A stretch of DNA of 64,000 nucleotides. Source: Hypholoma sublateritium FD-334 SS-4. Taxonomy: Eukaryota > Basidiomycota > Agaricomycetes > Agaricales > Strophariaceae. The notes beneath the pieces are model-generated. The model ran no database searches. It was not told where the DNA came from and worked only from the letters and a program-made list of their open reading frames with translations. The position numbers and the translations under genes are program-made. This document shows, in pieces, positions 33,651 through 44,422 of the stretch. Each line of letters begins with the position of its first letter. Position 1 is the first letter of the stretch. The stretch lies in NCBI GenBank assembly GCA_000827495.1, contig KN817541.1, positions 29,805 to 93,804 on the forward strand, written 5' to 3'.

Positions 33651-35131
33651 TCAACTCCACTGGATATCTGAGCCCCAAGGCAAATCAACCGGAAAGTCTC
33701 CCCAGTTGGAGAGCCGCTCTGATGATTCGATGTCTTGCCGTACCAGATCCAAGAGCCTGTCCAATCTGGCGGATGCAAGCTGGGCTTCCGATAACGGTGC
33801 ATGACACAAATCGAGCCGGCTTCGGGCTATCATCTGCTTGAGACCTGATGAGATGATATTCTCTAACTCTTTACCATGCTCCTCCCTGAAGGCGAGTAGC
33901 GCCGCTTCTGACGGTTTGGTGAGAATCGGATGTATCCTGACCGTCACTTTTTTTAAGCCTGCGAAATTTGGATCGTGGGCGAGAACTTCGTCAATTCTGG
34001 CCCAGTTTGTAGCGTGTAAAATATCTGGTCGTCGTATGTGTATCGCGAGTGTGATATACTCGAGACATGGTGATTTGACGGAAGCGAGCAGCGGTGCGAC
34101 GTGATCCAGGTGAGTATACGAGGCATTCATTGCTGGGTTTATAACAGTCAGAGAGACCAACGATACGTTCCGGTCCAAATACAGGCCTATTTGGAAGTCA
34201 GATAAGTTCAATAATTCAAACTTGAACATGGGCCAAGATACTCACCAGCTGCCGTGTCCCCTATGATGGTCAGATGCTTCAGACTCTTCCCCGCGCTCCG
34301 TAATATCTGGTTTATTACGGGAGGATTAGTCGTCCTGTCATCGAGGAAGTAACTGTCAACGGATAAATCCTCCAAGAAAGGATAGTGCTGCAGCATTCTG
34401 CATTTAGAGATTGTGGATAGACTGAGCTCGTCCAGATGTAACTTCCTCAGCATAATTGGTTGCTCATAGGGTACCGGGGTGGCCCAGTCGTGAAGCGAAA
34501 GTAGAGCACAACTGAGATTTTCGAGTGCAGGAAATAGAGAGAAAAATCGGAGGATATCCCGAGCTGGCGAGAAAGAACAATTCGATAATACCAACTTTGA
34601 TATCCGTGCGCCCTCGGACCGAAGGACATACAGGGATCGGGGCCACGAGCAGATTCCATGGAGTTCGAGAGTCTTCAAAAGAGGCAAGTACCTCATTAGC
34701 CCGAAACAGCGCTCTAGTACTTGTGCTTTCTTCGCCTTCGTTCCGCCGGGTAGATATAATGCAACTTTCAACGCGGATACAGAGTCGGGAAGGAAAGACT
34801 TGGGGGCCGCTAGTTCAGCGAAAGCCTTGTCGTACGAGTTGGTATCGTAGATATTGATGGTCGGTAACAAATGATATCGAGACGCTTTGATCCATTGACG
34901 GCACACAAGAGTGCATGCTTTGAGAGCGTCGATTTCATTGTGAAGGTAGTCGATAATCATGTCGGTGATTTCTGCGGGGAAATAAGGCCCTTGGGGCATG
35001 GCATAATCTAACGGAACGATCAGAAACTGGAGAAATTTAAATTTATCCCACATACGACGTAAATTATCTGCGTGTTTAACGCTGGTACACAGCTGAAGCC
35101 AATTAAAGACCCCATCCGGTGCGACTTTCAT
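33651..35131 (-). CDS. F-box protein with leucine-rich C-terminal region
   Basis: Two exons, 35131-34246 and 34186-33651, are joined by a 59-nt GT-AG intron (34187-34245) and give 473 residues. An F-box lies at about residues 50-95: FPAEITDMIIDYLHNEIDAL, then CTLVCRQWIKASRYHLLPTI. The rest shows irregular Leu-rich repeats (for example LPLLKTLELHGI, FPALENLSCALLSL, YPFLEDLSVDSYF, KSLKHLTIIGD). This is the usual layout of Agaricomycete F-box proteins, which are thought to be substrate adaptors of SCF ubiquitin ligases. A second in-frame Met just before the F-box (AMPQGPYFPAEI) could be the real start, which would drop about 44 residues. Partners unknown. Isolated gene; both neighbours are intergenic. 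Confidence 0.85.
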
Positions 35132-36465
35132 TGACTTTCAGAGAAATAGACGGAGGAGCAAAGGTGCTCGGAAATATGAGATGGGAGTAATTGAGGAAAG
35201 GGGATTCCATTGACGCTTAAACAGTGCTTTTAAGTGAAACACGGGTGGCATTGAGTGGCACACCGAAGCCAGTGGGCCGGCCACCTCTAAATACCAACAA
35301 TGCCAAATATCGATGGCGCCAGGAAATTTCCACTTCCTTAAAAGGCTTGTGCGGCTAGCGACTCCGATATCACAGATCAGATTTTTGCAGAGTCAATGCG
35401 CCAGACTAAAATTCGCTGCCGCTCACTAAAATATTCACTCAGACCACGTCGAAATATTTGAGAAAGCGTAAGCCTGAATGCCTCCGATAAAAGCAAGAGG
35501 AAAGACAAAGATGCTTTGAAGAAACTTTGAACTTAGGCGTGTGCCGTGATCGTGAGATCTCTGACGCCATCGCGGGGGCCCGTGAGACTATCATGTACTT
35601 TCCCTCTCCGTTTCCTACTTTCGCTCCACCTGTCACAAAGCGGAATGGGTTGAACTGATTCACCCAGCATCTGTCCGTAGTCTAGACCGAACTTCACGCA
35701 ATACGCATAGACTTTGCGACCGTTGGAGTGCTACGCGAGAAACGGAATGATTTATTGTCTGGTCTCCGCCGCTGACGGATATGACATGTCCACGCGGCTA
35801 TAAGTGGCCTGTAACATCTTCTCACAGCGGTTACAGCGTTCAAGTCACTGATCTGGCGCTTTTATGACTACCTGGAAAGTCAGATCAAAATTCACAAATA
35901 CGGACTTATGTAGACTTATGTAGGAGGCTAAATTCCAGAATTTGATAAGCGAAGTTACTGCACAACAAAACAGTGCACAGATATTTTGTTTCGGTATCAA
36001 TAACCTATAATACTTATGGCGAATCATGACTCTAGAATAGAACATTGACGGTTCTGCCTAGCATTGAAAGAAAGAATTTGACTCACTAGTGCAATGTCAG
36101 ATGACGGGTTTCTTTCACCGTGAAAAGGAGTTTAGCAGAATCTATGGCCACCTGGGCACTACTTATTGGGCGCTCACGAGTGCTGCAACCATCACTCGAC
36201 AAAAAACCACAGTGTTGCCGACCTTGCCGACATTGTAATCTCCCAATTAGCGATTCACAACTGGAAGTATGAGTAAGGTTTATTGCCGTGGGGAGTGACA
36301 GCCCGGTAGCATCGAGGCGAAGCAAATCATTCGCAACGATACCTTTATGCCACAAAGCTTCACGATGGGCTCAGGTACCCGTCCCATTCATTTGAATAAG
36401 CAGATGCATACTTTTTAGGCGTTCGTAGTCGGATGCGCCGGCTGGCTTTTCCGAAGACCAGAATG
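35132..36465. other. intergenic between F-box gene and small secreted protein gene
   Basis: Mixed composition with no supported exon chain. The 89-codon minus-strand frame at 36086-36355 has no recognised motif and no clear promoter. Confidence 0.4.
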
Positions 36466-36473
36466 TATAAAAG
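36466..36473 (+). promoter_or_regulatory. TATA box of the 36551 gene
   Basis: TATAAAAG 78-85 bp upstream of the ATG at 36551, followed by a CT-rich stretch and CTCACA/TCAATTCATC leader, a typical highly expressed fungal promoter layout. Confidence 0.7.
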
Positions 36474-36550
36474 CTCAACTCAACCGTCTTTCATTCCCTC
36501 AGAAACGAAATCGACTTTTCTCTCCATATCTCACAATAACTCAATTCATC

Positions 36551-37062
36551 ATGTTCTTCCGACTTGCAACCGTTTTCGTCACCGCTACCGCCATCGCAGC
36601 GTCGACTGTTCCTGTCGCACGTCAGGTTGGCGCCGCGACCACTTGCACTCTCGTGCTTACCCCTCAGAGCCCCGTCTCTTCCTCCACAAATCTCCTGGCT
36701 GAATTTAACCTCTGTATGTACCTATAATTTTTCTCAAATACCCATTGTTTGACCTGGTTAATTTCTTCAATAGTGATTGGACGCAATTTGGTCATTGAAG
36801 CCGAAGGAGAAGGCGGAGACGGCTCAGGCAACAATGCGGTATGTTGCCTGCTGTACTTCATAAATTTTGCTGATCGCATTCAATTATACTAAAGGGATCT
36901 ACGTTCACCACAAATGCTGACGGGACGTTCACCGTTGAGGATACCGTCTCTGCTGGTGGAGAGACTGCTGCAGAGACTGCCGCTATCATCACGGGGTGGG
37001 TAGGAGAGATTAAGGACGGGTTTACTATCAACTGGCTTGTTGATGCCGCCTCGTGCAACTAA
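36551..37062 (+). CDS. small secreted protein (131 aa, three exons)
   Basis: Exons 36551-36713, 36774-36838 and 36895-37062 are joined by two GT-AG introns (60 and 56 nt) to give 131 residues. The N terminus MFFRLATVFVTATAIAASTV is a clear signal peptide. The mature part contains TTCTLVLTPQSPVSSSTNLL, an IGRNLVIEAEGEGG segment, TFTTNADGTFTVEDTVSAGG and AAIITGWVGEIKDGFTINWL, ending ASCN. It has two cysteines (one near each end of the mature part), so a single disulphide is possible. It resembles small secreted proteins widespread in white-rot Agaricomycetes, whose function is unknown. A strong TATA box and short leader suggest high expression. Confidence 0.85.
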
Positions 37063-38956
37063 CGTGTCTGTGCCCACATGTAATTGAAGTTATAATACGA
37101 GGAAACTAGAGCCTGTTCAAGTTCGGCATCTAATTCAATTCAAATAATATGGATATATATGTATTTGAAAGCATCCGGCAAGATGAGATAGCTGTAGATG
37201 GTGCTAATGGGTATGTGGGTAGGATGTGTGTTTTCTGTCAGACTCAACCCAGACTCCGAGTCGATTCTAGAGGCCTGGCAATGATCAATTTCTTTGTATT
37301 CCGGATTGTGGGAATAAGTACAGCTGACTTCGGGAATATCCGGCAAGGATTATTGCTCTCAGGAGCTCCAAGCAGGCTCTCACCGACAGTATTTCTAGGA
37401 CATCATCACCTGGTGATCTCCGCAGTCTCTTAGATCAGCGCAGCGTGTCAGACTTCTCCTTATCAATGTCCTCAAGTGAGCAACAGCCAATAATCGACCA
37501 CCAACGTCTCTCACTCGGAGACAGCCTCTGACAGATCTCATAACTTGGACCAGTGAACGAATAGCAAAAACACACGGCCTCCCGACGACAGCGTGGCCCT
37601 TTTCCCAGGACCAATCATTTTGGGCCAGCGACATGTGCTGAGAGACCCGAGACTCGAGAGACGGCGACGTTCAAGTTGGAATGAAGGGACGGAGGACCTA
37701 CCGAGCGGGCGCTGGTCACCATCGTCTTAGCGGGCGGTCTGGCTGAGCAATAACTTGACGCATAGCACCCCGCTAGGGCAACTTACGGTGCAAACTCGTT
37801 AACACGGCCTTTGTAACAAGTAGTATTTTGACAACTGATCCACCATAGCGCACCGGTGCATGTGCTAATCTGCTTTTATACTGAGACAATGTTCTTATAG
37901 AGCATGCTGGGGTTGAAGACAGGTTTTTTGCGCTTTACCTATTTCAAAATAAGCACTCGAGAGCATGTTAGTTCAAACAATCGCAATCACAACGCATCAT
38001 ACATGGAAGTGACGTATCCGTCCATCAGTAAGTCATGACAGTCTGGAATCGTTGGTGCGTGTGCTCTGCTCATTTTACCAATAAATTTTAAGATACAATA
38101 CTCGGAACTCATGCTACGAAGAGACCTACGGAGCAGACGTCATTTCTGACTATTTGTGTTACAAAATACAAGCTATTCAGTGTGGGGATTTGTCGTTGAC
38201 CTTAGTCAACCTTCTCAGGCAAAATCATTATCGCTGCCTTCATATGATAAAGAGGCCCTAATAAGACATTATATTGGATGTTTATGTCGCCCGCTGTGTG
38301 CTTTGATTTCCATTCGCAGGTGATCTCTTTCGCAGACTCAGAGCCGCAAGCTGAACTGCTACGAAGCCTTGGTGATAATCAGACCATCATGTTCACCTGT
38401 ATGACGTCGACTACTTCAAATGTCGATGTCTGCCCTATTTGAATATATTGATCCAACCGGCAATCGTAGCTAGTAAGGCGCAGTCAGTCCGGTAAGTGCG
38501 CTCAGTTTAAATAGATGCTGTGATGCGTATGCGGACATAGACTCGAACACCGACTGAACACAAGGACCCAGATGCAATGGAATTAAATATCTTACTTCAT
38601 AATCCTATAATCTATTCCCCGCGCACTAAAAGGTATCTGTCATATCGTGAGCGCTTGTCTGTTTACACCCCCGAGGAAGGTATTACGAGGTTATAGACCG
38701 CCTGACTTGAAGTGTATAATTAGTTGACGTACAGTCAAATATTAGGCAGCTGACTGAAACATGAACGGAACGTCGATCAGTGTTTTTCTTCAGAGGTGCC
38801 GGAGGTAGTAATTAGCTCTGACAAGACATGCAGGTATCTGTTTATTCTTTCCATTGCCAAAAAAGCATCTCGACCCTACACCTCTGTCTTCGTTCGGTTT
38901 ATAAATGCTGACCAGACATGCCTACCAGTTACCCTAGCAGTGAACGTCCTTTGATC
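37063..38956. other. intergenic, no supported gene
   Basis: AT-rich to mixed sequence with only short open frames and no coherent exons on either strand. Confidence 0.45.
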
Positions 38957-40751
38957 ATGTCCAACTCCACAATGACGATGGGCATGCCTGCAGACATTGC
39001 CAGCCAGTAGGTATTGTTCTCATCACTGTTCACACCCTTCTTATTCCTTTTCTTCTAGAACCGCACCTCAGGTATACACTTCAGATTTCCGTTTCTTTCG
39101 TGGCTCGAAGCTAATTTCACATCACATTGACAGTTATTTGGAACACTGATTAATTGGGCGCTCTACGGAGTCCTGTCTGTTCAAACCTGTATGTCGAACG
39201 TCCTTTATTGTGCTGTGATTTCGATTTATTCAAAAAAGAAGACATTTACTATTTAAATTTTCCGGACGACAATATTTGGAACAAGACTCTAGGCAAGCTT
39301 ATTATTCAGTTGATTTCTTCTCGATCGCAGTGTTGACAATATTTTTTGGTAGTCTACGGAGCTTACTTATTTGAGGTGGTGCAGACCGCGATGACGGCCG
39401 CTGATCTGTACTTCTGGTATTATCAACTGTCGTTCAATATCTCCTACTTTGTCTGATAACAACGCAGGTTTGCCAGTGGTTTCGGAGATCTGAGCCATCT
39501 CGGGAACGTGAATATCTCTCCAGCCGATACGCCGATCCTCTGTGGGCTCATAGCCGCTGTGGTACAATGCTTCTTCGCATACCGGATTTATACCTTGCGA
39601 AAATCGTATCTGTGGATCTGTGTGTTAATTGTCTTGGTAAGGAGAGCGCCACTTGAAGTCTGCTAGTACTTACCTGCGAGGCTGTGTCAAGACTTCAATC
39701 GTTCAAACGACTGGCGCATTAGGCGTTGGATACAGAGTGAGTTATGATAAACATACTTCTGTGAGTCAAATCATTTATTCTATACCTCCTAGGCGTTCAA
39801 GCTCCAAGAATATGCCGATTTCCATGAGAATGTGCTCTTTCCCGCGTCATTTGATGTACGTCTCAGAATCTAAGCTATCAAACGACTTATTTTTAATTAT
39901 TAACCAGGTATGGCTCATCGGCGACACAGTATGCGATGTCCTCATTGCTGGCACAATGTTATGGCTCGTGAGCGAGAAATGTTTAGCATGTTGGAAGCCG
40001 TGGACGCTAATTAATGAATAATCCAGTTCCACGAATCAAGGCAGCAAGGTGTCAACCATGGGACTCAAATTCTGGGAAAATTGGTTCGCCTCATTGTAGA
40101 GACGAATACATTGACAGGTAATTAATAAATTCGTCGTTATTTGGTGTTCGAATGACCCCTTGGACCAGCTGGCATGGCTTTAGTGTCTTTCATTTGCTAC
40201 ATCGCGCTACCAGTAAGTTGCATTTCACCGATGACAAGTGAAGGATCTCCGAATCTGATCAATACCGCACAGAACAGTAGCGTGTTTATCTGCACGTACG
40301 TACATATACATACTGACTTCCCTCGAATACTGAATCTGTTTCTATTACGAAGGACGCTGATAATGGGGAAGCTGTGCGTGCAATTTACTCGACACGATTT
40401 CCGTATCTGATTCTTTGAATAGATACTCCAACACACTGCTTGTGACATTCAACAACAGAATCGCCCTGAGGAACGTCGACCAAACCGCTTACGAGAATCG
40501 AAGTGGCTCAAGTGGCCGAACTATGCCCCTTCGATCAAAAGATTTTACCACAAAAAGCGATAACACCTCATTCCGAGTGGCACCAGGCTTCAGCGTGCAT
40601 TCTTCGGGTCCCAGTTCAGAGGAATATGAGATCCAGGTACGTGTTCCTCCTTCTTTATGGATGAGAAGTAGAAGCAGACTATTCATTGTTCGATCTATGA
40701 AAATAGGATATAAAAGCGGAGAAATTGCGTGCTTTGACGTCTGTAGTTTAA
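38957..40751 (+). CDS. DUF6534-type 7-TM protein, many exons
   Basis: A continuous exon chain was built from the ATG at 38957. MSNSTMTMGMPADIASQ joins a 13-nt exon (TAPQ). Then come LFGTLINWALYGVLSVQTYI and YYLNFPDDNIWNKTL. A GC-AG intron (donor GCAAGC near 39296) leads to VYGAYLFEVVQTAMTAADLY. FASGFGDLSHLGNVNISPAD and TPILCGLIAAVVQCFFAYRI follow. VWLIGDTVCDVLIAGTMLWL is next. GKLVRLIVETNTLTAGMALV precedes MGKLYSNTLLVTFNNRIALR. The polar tail probably ends DIKAEKLRALTSVV at 40751. This is the classic DUF6534 protein: seven hydrophobic segments with VRLxVExNTLTA and GKLYSNTLLxxxNxR near the end. It is more complete than the copy ending at 20056. Function unknown in any fungus to my knowledge. 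Confidence 0.82.
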
Positions 40752-41218
40752 CCTGTTCAAGAGCTGGACATTGTTTGCAGTATCAGTACTACACGTATCT
40801 GGGGATATTTATTGCACGTTTACGCACGGTCGTCTAAGTTATTCGTTTTTGGAACACATTTCACTCACTTAAATATACAATCATTGGAATATATCAGAGC
40901 CTGTCGTTCTCCTGGGATCCAGCGAGCCCTGAATCTCGTGCATACATGCGAATTCGTATCAATACGTAAGGTCGTGACGCCGTAGCCATCTCTACTAGAG
41001 CCTCGATCGACGATACCGCTCAGGACAGGGAGCGCGTCGCGCGAATGTCATCACGTGCTGGGTTAAAGTGGGCCTGCCATTTGTGGCGGTGCGAAGCAGT
41101 GCTTACGCCAAGCCTTAGCTTATGCCGCACAGGTGCACACCCTTCATGAGCCCGTTTCCCCCGCAAACTCTCCAGCGACAGCTCTTCTACAACTCTCATC
41201 CTCCAATCGTAGTACTTC

Positions 41219-42640
41219 ATGGCAGCGAAACAGAAGACCTCTAAACCACCGCAGCCACAAATTTACGACATTACGGACCACGGCCTTCAACAAGGTACCT
41301 TCTTGCTTAATGTGGTGCAGGAGGTCGCGAAATATGCACCAATTCCGTATCTACAAAGCGTTGCTGGATCCTGCCTTTTCCTATTCAACATGGTGGCGGT
41401 GAGAATCCGCCCAGTTACAAAACGTGTACACCGGTCCACAGCTGACGTTCGCTGTGGAAGCAATAGGCAACGAGGAACAACAAAGATGATCTGCAACGAC
41501 TCGCAACTGACGCTATAAACCTCATTGCAACAATATGGGCATCCTACCAGTTTTCAGAGGACAAAAATTTATGGCCATCGCGGCATTTGCGTGAAGTTAT
41601 CCTGGGTGTCGCCAGGTCTGTTTTGCTTTTCTGTTGGAACTTGATTCCCTGACTTCTGCCGTTTTACTTACAGAGACTTGGAATCAATAAACGAATTCGT
41701 TCAAGCACGTTTATCAAAGCCTTGGGCGGTCCGCGCTGTCTATAACGTATTCGACGCCAAGAAGATAGTGGATTACCGGCAGAGATTGAACAGCACAGTC
41801 CAGAATTTCCAGGTACGCATCGAACAGCCTTGAGCTTGAACCATGACCTGTGTACTTAGCTTTAATGGAAGGTCTCGTCCGATCTTAACGTAAACGAGAT
41901 GTTGCTCCGACTGTCGAAGAAACAGGACGAAGTCTTAAAGTATGTTCAAACGCCCGCCCCTGTACCGCGATATATGCCTGCGCCAGCGCCCCCTCAGACT
42001 GGATATCCTGCTCATATGGGTGGTGATCCACGTATATCGATGTATGGTACGGCAGAACCAGCTAGTTATATGCCTCAACCAGCACGCCCTCAAGCCGAAT
42101 ATCCTGCGCATACGAGTAGTGCGCATATACCCATGTATGGTCCGGGAGAAAATTCTGGTACGAGGAATGGGGCCACCTCTACATACTATGATGCTTGGGC
42201 ATCCGCGGAAGGACGGGAAGGTGAGTAATACTTTCATATACCTCATGTGGATAGGATGTCCATTATTTTTGCTACATAGGCCCGTCGACTGCTCGTCCAC
42301 CATGGCCCCAACCTTCTCCCTCGAGCTTACGCCCTCAGGCTGAATATCCTACTCATGCGAATAGCGATGCACGTATACCCAGGTATGATCCGGCAGAAAC
42401 AGCTACTGCTAGGTACGAGGCTACGTCCGCATACTATGATACTCGGGCACCTGTGGCAGAGTGGGAAGGTGTGTATTACTTGTGGATATCTCAGATGAGC
42501 TGTATACTTACTATCTTCTCTGTGTAGAACTCCCTCTTGTTCGTCAATCGAGGCCGTCCCCTTCTCCCATGAGCTTCAATAACGTCAAGGGCAGCGGAAT
42601 AGCTATAGGCGGGGGGCCCGTCAACATCGTGAATCATTGA
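41219..42640 (+). CDS. MLKL/HeLo-like four-helix protein with Gly-rich C-terminal motif
   Basis: Exons from the ATG at 41219 give about 370 residues. The first 180 are helical. GTFLLNVVQEVAKYAPIPYL leads into QSVAGSCLFLFNMVAATRNN. DDLQRLATDAINLIATIWAS follows. HLREVILGVARDLESINEFV then leads to DYRQRLNSTVQNF and VNEMLLRLSKKQDEVLKYV. This matches the pattern of the MLKL N-terminal-like domain frequent in Agaricomycetes (helix, YLxxVAG helix, NKxDxxxLA helix, LxxIxxFV helix, YRxxLxxxxxxF). The middle is a Pro/Tyr-rich linker with three imperfect repeats (QxEYPAH...IPMY.P.E). The C terminus, FNNVKGSGIAIGGGPVNIVN, is Gly-rich; IAIGGG resembles the RHIM core (I/V-Q-I/V-G). In fungi, HeLo-like domains plus such short motifs form membrane-acting cell-death effectors triggered by amyloid templating. 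No receptor gene is seen nearby. Confidence 0.62.
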
Positions 42641-43059
42641 CGAATGTTGCGCGTTCAGATTGGATTGTATCTCGTGTCGTACCATTGGACCTGTTGTATG
42701 TAATTCCCATGTATAATATCGAATAATGATTTCTTTCAGTATCTGCATAAGGACGTATTTCATGGATCATGACTGGATGGGAACGCGTTGTCGTTGATGA
42801 TGCGGATGGCTCATATCGATGTAAGCATCAATTAAGCGCCCACAATTTCCAGGGAAGCATTTCAAGAGATCAAGGTGCGCCTGTGACATTTATCTCCCAC
42901 GTCGCCTCTCATTTTCTTATTTATAGTCCTAGAGCACCTGGGAAATACATCGACGATACGGGTGAGTGATTCCAATCTTATCTTTAGCTGACCAGCTGAC
43001 GACGATTTCAGCTCGGACCGTTACAAGGGAGTATCACACATATTAACCCAGCTCCAACG
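42641..43059 (+). other. open leader in frame with the downstream hydrolase
   Basis: From an ATG at 42769 the frame MTGWERVVVDDADGSYR continues. If two GT-AG introns (about 42874-42925 and 42961-43012) are removed, it stays open through LGPLQGSITHINPAPT into the Met at 43060. This is either a 5' UTR with introns, an N-terminal extension of the hydrolase, or a separate small gene. A second splice pattern with a 32-nt intron would instead end in a stop near 43044. Confidence 0.35.
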
Positions 43060-44422
43060 ATGGATCATCTTTCCGCACCTCCCATCGAATCACTCAGCTT
43101 CGCCAACTCCAGCACCAGTATGTCTTCAGCATCCAGCGTACCAAGCGAAGCTGCGACTCTGGCGCCCGTTGCAAAGCAGCCGTTGCACCCATCCATTATC
43201 GATCGGCTCGATCCCGAATACATCGAGTTTCACAACAAGTACGTCGTGAATATCGTACCGCCGCACACGCTGCCCTGGTCACCTGCCATCCGAAACGGCA
43301 TGGCCGTCCCGGGCGGGACGCCGCTGCTCAAGGTCGCGAAGACGCAGGACTTCGACCTTCCAACGACGAAGTGCCGTGCTTTCACTCCGGAGGGCACGCC
43401 TCCTGCGGGCGGGTGGCCACTTTTCATCTTCTTCCACGGAGGTACGCTCACTTGCACCTGCTGCGTGGCTGAAATTTACTCTGCACAGGGGGTTGGACAC
43501 TCGGGAACATTGACAGCGAGAACTCGTTCTGCACGAACATGGCTGTCCGTACGTCGCGGTCGCAAGCACTGAATTTCGTTGGTACTTCCGGCTGATGCGT
43601 CTCNCAGGTGCAGAGTGCGTCGCGATTACCGTGGACTACCGCCTGGCGCCCGAGAACCCATACCCAGCGGCCGTGGACGACGCCATCGACGCTCTGAAGT
43701 GGGCCGCCGAGAATGCTCCGCGGGAGCTGGGTACTAACCCAGCGAAAGTCGCCGTCGGCGGCTCATCGAGGTGCGTCTATGTCGTTATCAGTTCTAGTTA
43801 AATAATAACCTCGTATCGAACCCGAAGCGGCGGCAACCTCGCGACGATCCTCGCCCTCAAAGCGCTCGAGCTGACACCGCCCCTCCCAGTCATGTTCCAG
43901 CTGCTCGTCGTGCCGGTGACAGACAACACGGCGTCAGTCGCGACGTCGTGGCGCGACAGGGAGCATGCGCCGTGGCTCTCGCCCGGGCGCATGGAATGGT
44001 TCAAGGCGTTCTACCTGCCGGACAGCCGCGACTGGACGCGCTGGGACGCATCGCCGCTCTTCGCGCCGGATGCGCTTATTGCGCGTCTGCCGCCGGCGTG
44101 GTTCGGGCTCGCGGAGCTCGACATACTCTGCCCGGAGGGCGTAAGCTATGCGGAGAAGCTGCGCGCAGCGGGAGTCGCAGTCGAGGTGGAGGTGTACAAA
44201 GGCGCGCCGCACCCTATTATGGGCATGGATGGTGCGTCACCTTCGCTCAGGATCGAGAGTGTCTGGCATGCTGACATGACGGGGCACTCGGAATCGCGCT
44301 GCAGGGTAAGCATATATCTTAAACTTAGTAGATGTGCTGATTATCTCCCTAGCGTTTTGAGTATCGGTAAGAAACTGGTCAGCGATGCGGCCGCTGCGTT
44401 GCGAAAGGCGTTCTACGGCTAG
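43060..44422 (+). CDS. alpha/beta hydrolase, HSL-type (alpha/beta hydrolase fold-3)
   Basis: Exons 43060-43441, 43489-43548, 43608-43770 and 43828-44231, then a tail to 44422, encode a hormone-sensitive-lipase-type esterase. The oxyanion motif HGGGW is formed across intron 1. VAITVDYRLAPENPYPAAVD carries the typical DYRLAPE. The nucleophile motif GGSSSGGNLAT is formed across intron 3. The probable acid lies in LAELDILCPEG and the His in GAPHPIMGMDG. The predicted C terminus is KKLVSDAAAALRKAFYG. These enzymes hydrolyse short-chain esters or acetylated compounds and are often near secondary metabolism genes. No signal peptide is visible, so it is probably cytosolic. Reading the last part correctly needs either a one-nucleotide exon at 44305 or an unspliced insertion. 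An N lies in the intron 2 acceptor (43604). Confidence 0.82.
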
